Origin: Paracidovorax cattleyae
GTDB taxonomy: Bacteria; Pseudomonadota; Gammaproteobacteria; Burkholderiales; Burkholderiaceae_C
DNA length: 64,000 nt
NCBI RefSeq assembly: GCF_900104515.1
Contig: NZ_FNJL01000003.1
Coordinates: forward strand, 1-64,000
Direction: 5' to 3'
In this document: one piece after another, positions 7,758 to 17,635 of the stretch
Layout: the number at the start of each line of letters is the position of its first letter
Position numbering within the stretch: the stretch's first letter is position 1
Notes under the pieces: model-generated
What the model was told of the DNA's origin: nothing
What the model saw: the letters and a program-made list of their open reading frames with translations, nothing else
Database searches by the model: none
Translations under genes and position numbers: made by a program

Positions 7758-9473
7758 ATGTCCCCCGCACCTTCTCCCGCGCCGTCGCCGGATGCCGGCG
7801 CCTCCGGCCGCCGGCGCATGCTCCACCGCTGGTTCCCCTTTCTCACGTGGCCCCGGCCGGACGCCCGGCTGCTGCGCGGAGAATTCTGGGCCGGCATGAC
7901 CGTGGGGCTGATGCTGGTGCCGCAAGGCGTGGCCTACGCGGCCCTGGCCGGCATGCCGCTGGTGACGGGCATCTATGCGTCGCTCGTGCCTGCGCTGATC
8001 GCGGTGCTGTGGAGTTCGTCCACCCGCCTCGGGGTCGGGCCCACGGCGCTCACCGCCCTGTTGATCGGGGCGTCCCTCACCGGCATGGCGGAACCGGGCA
8101 GCGCCGAATGGGTGGCCCTGGCTGCCTGGATGGCCATCCTGTCGGGGCTGGTGCAGCTGCTGCTGGGCGCCGTGCGCTTCGGCTGGCTGCTCAACCTCGT
8201 CACGTCGCCGGTGCTCAACGGGTTCACCCAGGCCGCCGCGCTGCTCATCCTCGCGTCCCAGTTGCCGGCGCTGCTGGGGCTGCGCACCACCTGGCATGCG
8301 CTGGCCACAGGCCCCTCCATCCACCACTTCGATGGCACGGCGGCGGCCTTCGGGCTCGGCAGCCTGGCCCTGCTGACCCTGGCGCGCCGCTGGCGGCCCA
8401 CCTTTCCCTCGGCCATCGTCATCGTCGGCGTGGCGGCCCTGGCCAGCCGGGCCCTCGGCTACGCGGACCACGACGGCGGGGTGGTGGGCCACCTGCCTTC
8501 CGGGCTTCCGCATTTCTATTGGCCGGGCTGGCTGGGCTGGGACCAGTTCGGCCAGTTGCTGATGCCGGTCCTGGTGGTCACCCTCGTCAGCTTCCTGGAA
8601 ACCGCCTCCTCGGCCAAGGTCGAGCACCAGCAGGGCGGCACGCGCTGGAACGAGAACCAGGACCTGATCGCTCACGGCCTGGCGAAGATGGGGTCCGGCT
8701 TTTGTGGAAGTTTCGCGACAAGTGCGTCGTTCTCGCGCTCCGCCATCAACCTGTACGCGGGCGCGAAAAGCGGCTGGGCCACCCTGTTCGCGCTGGCGCT
8801 GGTCCTGGCGGTGCTGCTGTGGCTCACGCCGGCGCTCTATCATGTGCCGCAGTCGGTGCTCGCCGCGGTGGTGGTGGCGGCCGTCACCAGCCTCATCAAG
8901 CCGGCGGTGCTGCTGCGGCTGTGGCGCATTTCCCGGGTGGAGGCCCTCATCGGAGGGCTGACCTTCTTCCTCACGCTCGCGACCGCGCCGCGCATGTACT
9001 GGGGCGTGCTGGCGGGGCTGGTGCTGAACCTCTGCCACTTCCTCTACCAGCGGCTGCACCCGCGCATCATCGAAGTCGGGCTGCACCCGGACGGGAGCCT
9101 GCGCGACCGCCACCTGTGGCAATTGCCGCCGCTCGCGCCCGGACTGCTGGCGGTGCGGATGGACGCGGAACTCGATTTCGCGTCCGCTGCTGCGCTGGAG
9201 CAACGCATCTCGGAGCATCTTGCGTCACGTTCCGGGCTGCGGCACATCTGCCTGTTCGCTTTGCCGATCAACCGCATCGACGTGACCGGCGTTGAGTGCT
9301 TCGGCCGTTTGAGGGCGCTGGCCCGCTCCCATGGTGGCGCACTGCACGTGAGCGGCATGAAGCTCCCCGTCGAGCAGGCGCTGCGCCGTGCCGGACTGCT
9401 GGAGGGCCCGGGCCTGGTGCTCTACCGCACCGACGCCGAAGCCCTCCTGGCGTTGCAAGGATTACCTTTGTAG
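7758..9473 (+). CDS. SulP-family anion transporter with STAS domain
   Basis: 571 residues. The SulP signature begins early (MTVGLMLVPQGVAYAALAGMP) and about 11-12 hydrophobic segments follow to residue 430. The cytoplasmic STAS domain occupies about 450-560 (LLAVRMDAELDFASAAALEQ ... INRIDVTGVECF). Such proteins carry sulfate, bicarbonate or C4-dicarboxylates; the substrate is not evident. ATG 7758 is preferred to TTG 7737, but neither has a good ribosome site. Single gene, with a diguanylate cyclase downstream. Confidence 0.9.
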   Translation: MSPAPSPAPSPDAGASGRRRMLHRWFPFLTWPRPDARLLRGEFWAGMTVGLMLVPQGVAYAALAGMPLVTGIYASLVPALIAVLWSSSTRLGVGPTALTALLIGASLTGMAEPGSAEWVALAAWMAILSGLVQLLLGAVRFGWLLNLVTSPVLNGFTQAAALLILASQLPALLGLRTTWHALATGPSIHHFDGTAAAFGLGSLALLTLARRWRPTFPSAIVIVGVAALASRALGYADHDGGVVGHLPSGLPHFYWPGWLGWDQFGQLLMPVLVVTLVSFLETASSAKVEHQQGGTRWNENQDLIAHGLAKMGSGFCGSFATSASFSRSAINLYAGAKSGWATLFALALVLAVLLWLTPALYHVPQSVLAAVVVAAVTSLIKPAVLLRLWRISRVEALIGGLTFFLTLATAPRMYWGVLAGLVLNLCHFLYQRLHPRIIEVGLHPDGSLRDRHLWQLPPLAPGLLAVRMDAELDFASAAALEQRISEHLASRSGLRHICLFALPINRIDVTGVECFGRLRALARSHGGALHVSGMKLPVEQALRRAGLLEGPGLVLYRTDAEALLALQGLPL

Positions 9474-9529
9474 TCAGCTATGACTCAGCAGCCGCTGATA
9501 CACTTCCTGAACACTGTTTGTTGCATTTT

Positions 9530-10300
9530 GTGTCTGAACCCGCGACCCCCCCACTTGTGGACCTGCGCGACCTGCGCCTGACGACGGCGCACGCCCTGGT
9601 CGCGCAGGCGCTGGGCTCCGAAGCCGCGATCCCCAAGGAATCGCCCCGGCATTACCTGCAGGGCCTGATCGACGGCCTCTGTGAGCTATCGCTGAAGGAC
9701 CCGCTCACGGGCCTGGCGAACCGGCGGCATTTCCGGACCGTGCTCGAGCGCGAGATCGACCGCGTCACGCGCGCGGGCGAGGCTGCGCTGCTGCTGATGC
9801 TCGACATCGACAACTTCAAGCGGGTCAACGACACCCACGGCCACATGGCCGGGGACATCGTCCTGCAGTCGATCGCGCGCACGCTGAGCCGCTGCGTCCG
9901 GCCCATGGACACCCTGTCGCGCTATGGCGGCGAGGAATTCGCCGTGGTCCTGCCCGCCTGCCAGGCCGGGTTCGGCAAGGTGGTGGCCGAGCGCATCCGC
10001 CGCGCGGTGGAGCGCACCCCGGTCCGCATCTCGCCCACCGTCGAACTCAACGTCACGGTCAGCATCGGCGGCGCCTTCGCGCTCCAGTGGATCCGCAGCA
10101 CCACCCTGCTGTGGACGGAGCGTGCGGACAGCCAGCTCTACAAGGCCAAGCTGGCGGGACGCAACCGGGTCAGCATCGAGGAGCAGCCAGACAGCACGGT
10201 GAGTGCCGAAGAGAAGAGCCTGCTTTTCGGCCCGCTGTACACTCCCTCGGGTTGGGGTGACCTTCCCCCGCCCTTGGATTCCACAGGCAGCGCCTACTGA
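9530..10300 (+). CDS. Diguanylate cyclase (GGDEF domain)
   Basis: About 256 residues. A short N-terminal segment of about 60 residues with no recognised sensor is followed by a full GGDEF domain starting SLKDPLTGLANRRHF. The active-site motif is GGEEF, a functional variant. RPMD precedes it by five residues, giving an intact inhibitory RxxD site, so product feedback by c-di-GMP is expected. The start is uncertain: GTG 9530 and TTG 9518/9521 are possible and none has a clear ribosome site. Ends 10 bases before the FleN-like gene, so they are probably one operon. Confidence 0.85.
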   Translation: MSEPATPPLVDLRDLRLTTAHALVAQALGSEAAIPKESPRHYLQGLIDGLCELSLKDPLTGLANRRHFRTVLEREIDRVTRAGEAALLLMLDIDNFKRVNDTHGHMAGDIVLQSIARTLSRCVRPMDTLSRYGGEEFAVVLPACQAGFGKVVAERIRRAVERTPVRISPTVELNVTVSIGGAFALQWIRSTTLLWTERADSQLYKAKLAGRNRVSIEEQPDSTVSAEEKSLLFGPLYTPSGWGDLPPPLDSTGSAY

Positions 10301-10310
10301 AAGCAAAGAG

Positions 10311-11138
10311 ATGACCGACGCGCTGTCACCCCGCACCACGCCCGCTGCGCCCCATGCGCCAGCCGGTGCCCGCATCATTGCCATCACCAGCGGCAAGGGA
10401 GGCGTGGGCAAGACCTTCGTTTCCGCCAACCTCGCCGCGGCCCTCACGCGGCGCGGCTACCGCGTGCTCGTGCTCGACGCCGACCTCGGCCTCGCGAACC
10501 TGGACGTGGTCCTGAACCTGCATCCCAAGGTGACGCTGCACGACGTCTTCGTCGGCAAGGCGGAACTGGACGACGCCGTGATCGAGGCGCCCGGCGGGTT
10601 TTCCGTCGTGCTCGCCGGATCGGGCATGGTCGAGTATTCGCGGCTCACACCCGAGGTGCGCAGCGAATTCCTCAACGTCATCCAGACGCTCGCGCCGCGC
10701 TACGACGTGCTGCTGCTCGACACCGGCGCCGGCATCTCCGACGTGGTGCTGTTCTCCGTCTCGCTCGCCTCGGAAGTGCTCATCGTGGCCACGCCCGAGC
10801 CCACCTCCCTGACGGACGCGTATGCGGCGATCAAGGTGCTGGCCACCCAGCAGAAGCGCCAGTACGTGCGCCTGATCGTGAACCAGGCAGCGCGGCCGGG
10901 CGACGGCCGCGCCATCACCGGCCAGCTCCAGCAGGTCCTGGACCGCTTCGTCAGCACGGATTCGGGCCGCCCGATGCGCCTGTTGCACCTGGGCGACATC
11001 CCGGCCGACACCGCCGTGCGCGATGCCGTCATGCGGCGCCAGCTGCTGCTGATGCAGATGCCCGGCTGCCCCGCCGCCCTGGCGATCGCGCAGCTGGCCA
11101 ACAAGATCGATTCCACGCTGCTCACGCCGTCAGCCTGA
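10311..11138 (+). CDS. MinD/ParA-family ATPase, FleN/FlhG-like
   Basis: 275 residues. Deviant Walker A GKGGVGKT, with the signature lysine that makes these ATPases dimerise, then [14 protein letters not shown] (A') and [11 protein letters not shown] (Walker B), then [10 protein letters not shown]. The sequence and length fit the flagellar-number regulator FleN/FlhG, but no flagellar gene is adjacent and no FlhF lies nearby. Its neighbour is a diguanylate cyclase 10 bases upstream, so a role in placing a polar structure or coupling to c-di-GMP is an inference. AAAGAG precedes the ATG. Confidence 0.85.
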   Translation: MTDALSPRTTPAAPHAPAGARIIAITSGKGGVGKTFVSANLAAALTRRGYRVLVLDADLGLANLDVVLNLHPKVTLHDVFVGKAELDDAVIEAPGGFSVVLAGSGMVEYSRLTPEVRSEFLNVIQTLAPRYDVLLLDTGAGISDVVLFSVSLASEVLIVATPEPTSLTDAYAAIKVLATQQKRQYVRLIVNQAARPGDGRAITGQLQQVLDRFVSTDSGRPMRLLHLGDIPADTAVRDAVMRRQLLLMQMPGCPAALAIAQLANKIDSTLLTPSA

Positions 11139-11182
11139 ACAAGCCCGGCAGGCGGCGCGCCTGTCCGGAGCCTTCCATCGCG

Positions 11183-11968
11183 ATGCACCACGACGACGTT
11201 CTCAACATCTCCTGCTATCTGTTCGTTCCGCTGTCCGACGCCGGGCCGCTGCGCGACCGCCTGCATGCGCGGTGCACGGAAGACGGCCTCAGGGGCACCA
11301 TCCTGCTGGCGGAAGAAGGCATCAACATGTTCCTGGCCGGGCCGGCACACGCCGTCCGGGGCTTCGTGCAGTGGCTGCGGGACACGGACGCGCGCTTCGC
11401 CGCACTGGAGCCGAAGGAGAGCTGGTCGGCGTCCCAGCCCTTCCGCAAGATGCTGGTGAAGGTCAAGCGCGAGATCATCCGCATGGACCACCCCGCCATC
11501 CGGCCCGCCGAGGGGCGCGCACCTTCCGTGGATGCATCCACGCTCAGGCGCTGGCTCGGACAGGGCCACGACGACACGGGCCGCCCCGTGGTGGCGCTGG
11601 ACACCCGCAACGCGTTCGAGGTGGACCACGGCACCTTCGAGGGCGCCATCGACTGGCGGATTGCGAAGTTCACCGAATTCCCGCCCGCGCTGCGCGCCCA
11701 CAGGGCAGAGCTGGAAGGCAAGACCGTCGTGAGCTTCTGCACCGGGGGCATCCGCTGCGAGAAGGCGGCCGTCCTCATGCGCGAGGAAGGTATCGGGCAT
11801 GTGTACCAGCTCGAGGGCGGCATCCTCAAATACTTCGAGCAGACCGACGGCGCACACTACCAGGGTGGGTGCTTCGTCTTCGACGAGCGTGAAGTGCTCG
11901 CGCCCGACCTGTCCGAATCCGGGTCCGGGTCCGGGTCGGCCCCCGGGGACGGGCAGGCCTCCGCATAG
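11183..11968 (+). CDS. trhO: tRNA uridine(34) hydroxylase (rhodanese family)
   Basis: 261 residues, YceA/TrhO family. An N-terminal ferredoxin-like domain (about 1-100) precedes a rhodanese domain with catalytic Cys in [10 protein letters not shown], the exact family motif. Makes 5-hydroxyuridine at tRNA position 34 in an oxygen-dependent reaction, the first step toward cmo5U/mcmo5U. The C-terminus is a Ser-Gly tail encoded by a TCCGGG tandem repeat. Stands 44 bases after the FleN-like gene. Confidence 0.92.
   Translation: MHHDDVLNISCYLFVPLSDAGPLRDRLHARCTEDGLRGTILLAEEGINMFLAGPAHAVRGFVQWLRDTDARFAALEPKESWSASQPFRKMLVKVKREIIRMDHPAIRPAEGRAPSVDASTLRRWLGQGHDDTGRPVVALDTRNAFEVDHGTFEGAIDWRIAKFTEFPPALRAHRAELEGKTVVSFCTGGIRCEKAAVLMREEGIGHVYQLEGGILKYFEQTDGAHYQGGCFVFDEREVLAPDLSESGSGSGSAPGDGQASA
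11918..11939. repeat. TCCGGG tandem repeat at the end of trhO
   Basis: Three and a half copies of a 6-base unit (TCCGGG), encoding the Ser-Gly repeat of the TrhO tail. As the unit is 6 bases, copy-number change would lengthen or shorten the tail without a frameshift. Confidence 0.8.
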
Positions 11969-12020
11969 CTCCCGGCAGCCACGCGGCGCGGAACGGCCTG
12001 TGGCAGCATCAGCGTGCAGG

Positions 12021-12965
12021 TCAGCGCGTGAAGTGCCGCTCCGGCAGCGGAATGCGTTCAGGATCGCCCGGCACCGCGCCCATGCGCATGGCATCCCAGT
12101 CGTCGGCCGCCTGCACGATGCGCTCCTTGCGCGAGGCCACGAAATTCCACCAGATGTGCCGCGGGCCGTCGAGCGGCGCGCCGCCGATGACCACGCAGCG
12201 TGCGGCCCCGTCCGTGGCCCGCAGGCGCACCAGGCCCGGGACCTGCGGGATCGCAAGCATGCCGGCCGGCAGTTCGGTCGGGCGCCCCGCACCATCTTCC
12301 AGCCGGCATGCACCCTCCACGGCATACACGGCCATTTCCTCGGCCAGCGGCGGCAGCAGCAGTTCGGCGCCTGCGGGCAGCAGGATGTCGAGATAGAGGG
12401 TGGGCGCGAGGGTGGCGACGGGCGAGGTGGCGCCGAAGGCGCTGCCGACCAGCACGCGTACGCGGCCCCCCTGGCCGTCGTGGATCTCGGGAATGGCCTG
12501 CGCGGCCGTATGCACGAACGAAGGTTCCACCTCGGCATGGGCCTCGGGCAGCGCCGCCCACAGCTGCAGCCCGTGGTTCACGTAGGCCGCGCTGCGCAGC
12601 CGCTCGGGGCGCCGCTCGGAATGCACGATGCCGCGGCCCGCCGTCATCCAGTTGATGGCGCCGGGAGCGATCTCGCAGACGGATCCGAGGCTGTCACGGT
12701 GCGTGATCGCGCCCTCGAACAGGTAGGTGACCGTGGCCAGCCCGATGTGCGGATGCGGCCGCACGTCGTATTCGGATGCGGGTTCGACCGTGACCGGCCC
12801 GAAATGGTCGAAGAACACGAACGGGCCGATGGAGCGCCGCTGCAGCGCCGGCAGCAGGCGCCGCACCACGAAGCCTCCGCCCAGGTCCTTGGTGTGGCCG
12901 CCGAGCAGCAGGAACGGCGGCGCGGCATCGCCGGCAGGCGCAGGGAGAGGCGCATTCGTATCCAC
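12021..12965 (-). CDS. Pirin family protein (two cupin domains)
   Basis: 314 residues. The pirin signature is HPHIGLATVTYLFEGAITHRDS in the N-terminal cupin (about 50-150), with metal-ligand histidines; the C-terminal cupin (190-290) includes the RHIWWNFV motif of the long pirin group. Pirins act as quercetin 2,3-dioxygenases or redox-sensing cofactors. The GTG start at 12965 has AAAGGAC 5 bases upstream; the frame stays open further but without sense. Third gene of a likely pirin-WrbA-pirin operon under the divergent LysR gene. Confidence 0.9.
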   Translation of the reverse strand: MDTNAPLPAPAGDAAPPFLLLGGHTKDLGGGFVVRRLLPALQRRSIGPFVFFDHFGPVTVEPASEYDVRPHPHIGLATVTYLFEGAITHRDSLGSVCEIAPGAINWMTAGRGIVHSERRPERLRSAAYVNHGLQLWAALPEAHAEVEPSFVHTAAQAIPEIHDGQGGRVRVLVGSAFGATSPVATLAPTLYLDILLPAGAELLLPPLAEEMAVYAVEGACRLEDGAGRPTELPAGMLAIPQVPGLVRLRATDGAARCVVIGGAPLDGPRHIWWNFVASRKERIVQAADDWDAMRMGAVPGDPERIPLPERHFTR

Positions 12966-13065
12966 GGACAGTCCTTTCGGGGTACAGGGGCACCGCCAGC
13001 GTAACCCGCCGGCCTGGAAAAAGCCACGCGCCGGTACCGCCTGCGGCGCACCGGCGTGCGCCGGG

Positions 13066-13620
13066 TCAGCCCCGCAGCTGCTGCGCGATGCGGGCGACGC
13101 GCGCCCCGTAGGCCCGGCCGGTCTCCAGGTCGCCGGGCAGCATTTCCTGCACGCTCGCGTCCGATGGCGACTGCGCCAGCACACCGACGGAGCCGCCCAG
13201 GTTGTTGGGATCGTTACGCGTGGCCGCCTTGCTGTTGGCGGGCAGCATGCCCAGGCTCACCCAGATGCCGCCGTGCTGCGAAGCCAGCGTCTGCAGGGCG
13301 ATCAGGGTCACCTGCTTGTCGCCGTTCAGGCTGGCGCTGTTGGTGAAGCCGCCGAACACCTTGTCCTGCCACGCGCGGCCGAACCAGGCCTTGGAGGATG
13401 CATCCGCGAACTTCTTGAACTGCCAGCTGGGGCTGCCCATGTACGTCGGGGTACCGAAGATGATGCCGTCGGCATCGGCCAGGGCCTCCCAGCCGCCCTC
13501 GGGCAGGTTGCCGTCCGCGTCGATGGCGATGAGCTGGGCGTTGGCGCCCTCGGCGACGGCCTGTGCCAGGCGCTGGGTGTGGCCGTAGCCGGAATGGAAG
13601 ACGACTGCGATTTTTGCCAT
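13066..13620 (-). CDS. Flavodoxin family protein, WrbA/NAD(P)H:quinone oxidoreductase-like
   Basis: 184 residues. Begins MAKIAVVFHSGYGHTQRLAQ, the FMN phosphate-binding loop of the flavodoxin fold. GTPTYMGSPSWQFKKFAD is the WrbA-like isoalloxazine loop, followed by FTNSASLNGDKQ. Predicted FMN-dependent two-electron reductase of quinones. TAGGAG lies 8 bases before ATG. Placed between two pirin genes on the same strand with gaps near 100 bases, suggesting a shared response to quinones or aromatics. Confidence 0.88.
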   Translation of the reverse strand: MAKIAVVFHSGYGHTQRLAQAVAEGANAQLIAIDADGNLPEGGWEALADADGIIFGTPTYMGSPSWQFKKFADASSKAWFGRAWQDKVFGGFTNSASLNGDKQVTLIALQTLASQHGGIWVSLGMLPANSKAATRNDPNNLGGSVGVLAQSPSDASVQEMLPGDLETGRAYGARVARIAQQLRG

Positions 13621-13713
13621 GGAAATGACTCCTAGTGGGGGAATGACGGACGGGGCCGGAGGTCCTGTCCAGGGGATGGGAATATGCCGTGTCCACGCGG
13701 CGTCCGGGGCGCA

Positions 13714-14424
13714 TCAGCGTTCCTCTGCAGAGAGATCGAACACCAGCACCTCGGCGCTGCAGCCCTGCGCCAGGGCCAGCCGGCGCTCGCGCTCGACGAA
13801 GGCGGCATCACCCGCGGCCAGCGGATGGCCGTTGGCCTGCAGCGTGCCGCGCAGCAGGTGAACGTAGCATTTGCGGCCGGCGTCCAGCGGCAGCTCGTCG
13901 CCGTTCCCGCCGTCGAACAGGCCCGCATAGACGCAGGCATCGGCCTGCAGGTCGAGCACACCGGGCCCGGCCTGCGGGGACGCCAGCAGGTGCAACCGGC
14001 CGTTTCCGCGGTCCGCGGGGCCGGGAACCTGGGCGTACCCGCGCGACATGCCCGGGCACCGCGGCGCGATCCAGATCTGCAGGTAATGCGCGGGCTGGTC
14101 GGGCAGCGGGTTGAATTCGGCATGGGTCGCGCCCTCGCCTCCCGCCATGCGCTGCACGCACCCCGCGGAAACGGATTGCACCCGGCCGCTGCAGTCCCGG
14201 CTGCCCAGCCGGCCAGACAGCACGTAGCTGAGGATTTCCATGTCGCGATGGCCGTGCAGGCCCAGGCCGGCGCCGGGGGCGATCCATTCCTCGTTCAGCG
14301 CGTGCAGGTTGCCGAAGCCCATGTAGCGGGGGTCGTAATAGCCGGCGAAGGAGAAGCTGTGGAGCGACCGCAGCCAGCCGTGGTCGGCATGGCCCCGGTC
14401 GCACGATTTGCGGACAGTCAACAT
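13714..14424 (-). CDS. Pirin family protein, YhhW-like
   Basis: 236 residues from ATG 14424 (an in-frame ATG at 14451 would add 9). The N-terminal cupin carries the YhhW-type signature NEEWIAPGAGLGLHGHRDMEI with the metal-binding HGHRDME block. This differs from the pirin at 12021-12965, so the two are not a recent duplication. YhhW has quercetinase activity. First gene after the divergent promoter region shared with the LysR regulator. Confidence 0.88.
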   Translation of the reverse strand: MLTVRKSCDRGHADHGWLRSLHSFSFAGYYDPRYMGFGNLHALNEEWIAPGAGLGLHGHRDMEILSYVLSGRLGSRDCSGRVQSVSAGCVQRMAGGEGATHAEFNPLPDQPAHYLQIWIAPRCPGMSRGYAQVPGPADRGNGRLHLLASPQAGPGVLDLQADACVYAGLFDGGNGDELPLDAGRKCYVHLLRGTLQANGHPLAAGDAAFVERERRLALAQGCSAEVLVFDLSAEER

Positions 14425-14487
14425 GGGACGGATTTCAGGCAGTGCTGGCACTTTAGGAGCGGGGCGTGGCTTGCGGGCGCAGTGCGA

Positions 14488-14514
14488 TTGAAGGCATCAT
14501 TCAAAACCTTTGAA
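14488..14514. promoter_or_regulatory. Palindromic operator between pirin and LysR genes
   Basis: Two overlapping inverted repeats: TTGAA-N7-TTCAA (14488-14504) and TTCAAA-ACC-TTTGAA (14500-14514). The second contains the T-N11-A core of LysR-type binding sites. It ends 10 bases before the regulator ATG, which suits autorepression, and lies in the promoter region of the divergent pirin operon. Confidence 0.65.
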
Positions 14515-14524
14515 GCTTTTGCCG

Positions 14525-15472
14525 ATGACCGTTCCTCCCCCTGCACGCGACGCACTCACGCCTGACAGCCTGGCCATGCTGCAGGTGATCTCGGAGACCG
14601 GCAGCTTCGCCGCGGCGGCCCGGCAGCTCGGCGTGGTACCCAGTGCCGTCACCTACCGGGTGCGGCAGATCGAGGAAGCGCTGGACGTGCTGCTGTTCGA
14701 CCGCAGCGCCCGGCAGGCGCGGCCCACCGAGGCCGGCAGCGAACTGCTGCGCGAAGGCGCGCGCCTGCTCGAGGAGCTGGAGGCCGTCGCGCACCGCGTG
14801 CGCCGGGTGGCGACCGGGTGGGAGCCCCAGCTCACCATCGCCGTGGACGGCGTGATCTCCCCCACCACCCTGCTGGAACTCGTGGAGGCCTTCTATGCGC
14901 AGTCGCCCCCCACCCGGCTCAAGCTGCGCGACGACATCCTCACGGGCACGCTCGAAGCCCTGACCTCGGGCCGGGCGGACCTCGCGCTCGGCGTGGCGGT
15001 GAACGCCACCAATGCCTCCGGCGTGCAGGTCCAGGTGGTCGGCGACCTGCTGTTCCTGTTCACCGTGGCGCCGCACCATCCCCTCGCCACCGCGCCCGGC
15101 CCCCTCACCGACACGGTGCTGCGCCAGCACCGGGCGATCGCCGTGGCCGATTCGGCGCAGCACGGCGGCGTCACCATGGGCCTGCTGGGTGGGCAGGACG
15201 TCTTCACGGTGGACAGCATGCAGACCAAGCTGCAGGCCCAGCTGCGCGGACTGGGCGCGGGATTTCTTCCGGAGCCGATGGTGCGGCCCTACGTCGATGC
15301 CGGGCGGCTGGTGGTGCGCGAGGTCGCGCGGCCCGCGCGCCGCGTGCGCCTGCACTATGCCTGGGGCGGCCCCGGGCACGCGCCGCCAGGCCGCGCGCTG
15401 ACCTGGTGGCTGCAGCAGCTCGAAAGCCCCGCCACCCGCGCAGCACTGCTGGAAAACCACCATCCCTTCTGA
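14525..15472 (+). CDS. LysR-family transcriptional regulator
   Basis: 315 residues. The winged-helix DNA-binding domain occupies 10-70 (MLQVISETGSFAAAARQL followed by VPSAVTYRVRQIEEAL, with LFDRSARQARPTEAG), then a periplasmic-binding-protein-like effector domain. ATG 14525 is preferred over TTG 14510. Divergent from the pirin-WrbA-pirin operon with a palindromic site between, so it likely controls that operon. The inducer is unknown; an aromatic or quinone compound is a guess from the targets. Confidence 0.9.
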   Translation: MTVPPPARDALTPDSLAMLQVISETGSFAAAARQLGVVPSAVTYRVRQIEEALDVLLFDRSARQARPTEAGSELLREGARLLEELEAVAHRVRRVATGWEPQLTIAVDGVISPTTLLELVEAFYAQSPPTRLKLRDDILTGTLEALTSGRADLALGVAVNATNASGVQVQVVGDLLFLFTVAPHHPLATAPGPLTDTVLRQHRAIAVADSAQHGGVTMGLLGGQDVFTVDSMQTKLQAQLRGLGAGFLPEPMVRPYVDAGRLVVREVARPARRVRLHYAWGGPGHAPPGRALTWWLQQLESPATRAALLENHHPF

Positions 15473-15560
15473 GCCGCGCCACCACCAAGCGCCGTGTAGA
15501 GTGGCTCCATTCGCGCCCGCCGCGGCGTCTCGCACCCATGCATCCATGAAAGGCCGGACC

Positions 15561-16670
15561 ATGACCTCTTCCCGCTCCCGTTCCCGCCCCCCTTCCCGCG
15601 GCGCTCCCGCCGGCACCGGCGGTCAGCCCCCGTCGGCCCGGCGCATCGCCGTGGTCGGCGCGGGGATGGCCGGCATCGCCTGCGCCCGCACCCTGGCGCA
15701 GGCCGGCCATGCGCCGGTCGTCTTCGAGCAGGCTCCGCATCCCGGCGGCCGGATGGCGACAGTGGAATCTCCGTTCGGTGGATTCGATGCCGGCGCCCAG
15801 TACTTCACCGTACGCGATGCGCGCTTCGCACGCGCCCTGGAAACCGTGCCGGGACTGTGCCGCCCCTGGAGCGCGACCACCGTCAAGGTGCTGGACGCCG
15901 CGGGCCGCACGGCCGCCGCCGCTCCGCCGCCGCGCGAACCGCACTGGTTGGCCACACCCGGCATGCAGTCCCTGCTGGCTGCGTGGGCCCGGCCGCTGGT
16001 GCAGGCCGGCCGCCTGCTGCCGGACGCGCGGGTGGCCGGCATCGGCCCCGACAGCGTGCAGCCGGGCCGCTGGCAATTGCAGACCCGCTCGCAGGACGGG
16101 GCACAGCAGGTGCATGCCGGCTTCGACGCGGTGCTGCTGCTCGTGCCGGCGGCCCAGGCCCGGGCCCTGCTGGTCGCCTCGGGCATCGTCCCGGCGCTGG
16201 CGAACCGGCTGCAGGCAGTGGAAGCGGCCCCGTGCTGGACGCTGATGGTGGCCTATCCCCACGCGGTACAGCCCGGACTCACCACGCTCGGCCCGCAATG
16301 GAACGCCGCGCGCAGCACGCACCACCGCATCGCGTGGGTGGCGCGCGAGTCGTCGAAGCCGGGCCGCGCCCCGGTGGAACGCTGGACGGCGCATGCCAGC
16401 CCCGCATGGTCGTCCGAGCACCGGGACGACGCACCCGCCCGCGTGCAGGCCAAGCTGCTCAAGGCGTTCGCGGAGGTGACCGGCCTGCGCGCCACGCCCG
16501 TGCACGCGGAAGTGCTGTGCTGGCCCGATGCGCAGACGACGCGGCCGCTGGGGCAGAGCCACCTGTGGGATGCCCGGGCCGGCATCGGGCTGGCCGGCGA
16601 CTGGTGCCTGGGCCACCGGATCGAGGATGCCTTCGTGTCGGGACTCGAACTCGCGCTTGCGGTGGCATGA
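15561..16670 (+). CDS. FAD-dependent amine oxidase/renalase-like oxidoreductase
   Basis: 369 residues. The Rossmann FAD motif is [19 protein letters not shown] with [13 protein letters not shown] following; [15 protein letters not shown] is the second conserved block of the renalase-like group. [18 protein letters not shown] at the C-terminus contacts FAD. ATG 15561 has AAAGG about 7 bases upstream. The substrate is unknown. The stop overlaps the gluQ start (ATGA), indicating translational coupling. Confidence 0.86.
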   Translation: MTSSRSRSRPPSRGAPAGTGGQPPSARRIAVVGAGMAGIACARTLAQAGHAPVVFEQAPHPGGRMATVESPFGGFDAGAQYFTVRDARFARALETVPGLCRPWSATTVKVLDAAGRTAAAAPPPREPHWLATPGMQSLLAAWARPLVQAGRLLPDARVAGIGPDSVQPGRWQLQTRSQDGAQQVHAGFDAVLLLVPAAQARALLVASGIVPALANRLQAVEAAPCWTLMVAYPHAVQPGLTTLGPQWNAARSTHHRIAWVARESSKPGRAPVERWTAHASPAWSSEHRDDAPARVQAKLLKAFAEVTGLRATPVHAEVLCWPDAQTTRPLGQSHLWDARAGIGLAGDWCLGHRIEDAFVSGLELALAVA

Positions 16671-17635
16671 GCGCCTCCCGCTATGTCGGCCGTTTCGCAC
16701 CCTCGCCCACCGGCCCCCTGCATGCGGGCTCGCTGGTGGCCGCGCTGGCCAGCTGGCTGGACGCGCGCTCCGCGAACGGGGGACGCGGCGGTATCTGGCT
16801 GGTGCGCATCGAGGACGTGGACACGCCCCGCTGCCAGCCCGGCGCGGGCGAGACGATCCTGCGGCAGCTCGCGGACTGCGGCCTCGTGCCGGACGGGCCG
16901 GTGTGGTGGCAGTCGGAACGGAACGTGCGATATGCCGAGCAGCTGGAACGGCTTGCGAACGCGGGGCTGGCTTACCCCTGCGCCTGTACCCGCGCGGACA
17001 TCGAGCACGCGCATCGCCTGAGCCACGGGTCACGCGACCGCCATTCCGAACTGCCCTACCCGGGCACCTGCCGCGCCGGCCTGGGCGGCCGCCCCCCACG
17101 GTCCTGGCGATTCCGAGCGACGGAATACCAGAAAGAACTTGTGCCGGCGGGCACGGGGGAACCTGGATGCCCCGCCATCGACACCCGGGGCGTGGCCTGG
17201 ACCGACCGGCGCCTGGGAGCGCGCCGGCAGGACGTGGCGGAGGTGGTGGGCGATTTCGTGCTGCGCCGCGCCGACGGCCTCTGGGCCTACCAGCTCGCCG
17301 TGGTGGTGGACGACGCCGACCAGGGAGTGACACATGTGGTCCGCGGGGAGGATCTGCTGGACAACACGCCCCGGCAGCTCCTGCTGCAGCATGCGCTGGG
17401 CATCGCGGCCCCCCTGTACCTGCATACGCCGCTCGTGCGCGCGCCGGATGGCGAGAAGCTGTCCAAACAGCACGGCGCACCGGCCGTGGACACCGCCGAT
17501 CCCCTGGCGACGCTAGGGGCCGCGGCCTGCGCGCTGGGGCTGCCGGCTCTGCAGCATCCGCACGACACCACCGTCGGCGAGGCGCTGGCATGGTGGGCGC
17601 AGGCATGGCCGCGAATCTACAATCGACCATCGTGA
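16667..17635 (+). CDS. gluQ: Glutamyl-Q tRNA(Asp) synthetase
   Basis: 322 residues, a GluRS-like catalytic core without anticodon-binding domain. The HIGH-equivalent is [13 protein letters not shown] and the KMSKS-equivalent is KLSKQ; cysteines in PCACTR fit the zinc site. Attaches glutamate to queuosine-34 of tRNA(Asp). ATG overlaps the previous stop by 4 bases and the stop overlaps the trmB GTG, so this gene is locked into a coupled three-gene unit. Confidence 0.93.
   Translation: MSASRYVGRFAPSPTGPLHAGSLVAALASWLDARSANGGRGGIWLVRIEDVDTPRCQPGAGETILRQLADCGLVPDGPVWWQSERNVRYAEQLERLANAGLAYPCACTRADIEHAHRLSHGSRDRHSELPYPGTCRAGLGGRPPRSWRFRATEYQKELVPAGTGEPGCPAIDTRGVAWTDRRLGARRQDVAEVVGDFVLRRADGLWAYQLAVVVDDADQGVTHVVRGEDLLDNTPRQLLLQHALGIAAPLYLHTPLVRAPDGEKLSKQHGAPAVDTADPLATLGAAACALGLPALQHPHDTTVGEALAWWAQAWPRIYNRPS
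17618..17623 (+). promoter_or_regulatory. -10-like element inside gluQ for trmB
   Basis: TACAAT in the last codons of gluQ, 8 bases before the trmB GTG start. It would give a leaderless trmB transcript in addition to read-through from gluQ. Confidence 0.45.

Noticed and set aside
9530..10300. GGEEF in place of GGDEF as a sign of a dead cyclase
   Set aside because: GGEEF is a functional variant, and the I-site and metal residues are present.
11918..11939. Phase-variable repeat
   Set aside because: The unit is 6 bases, so slippage would not shift the frame; only tail length would change.
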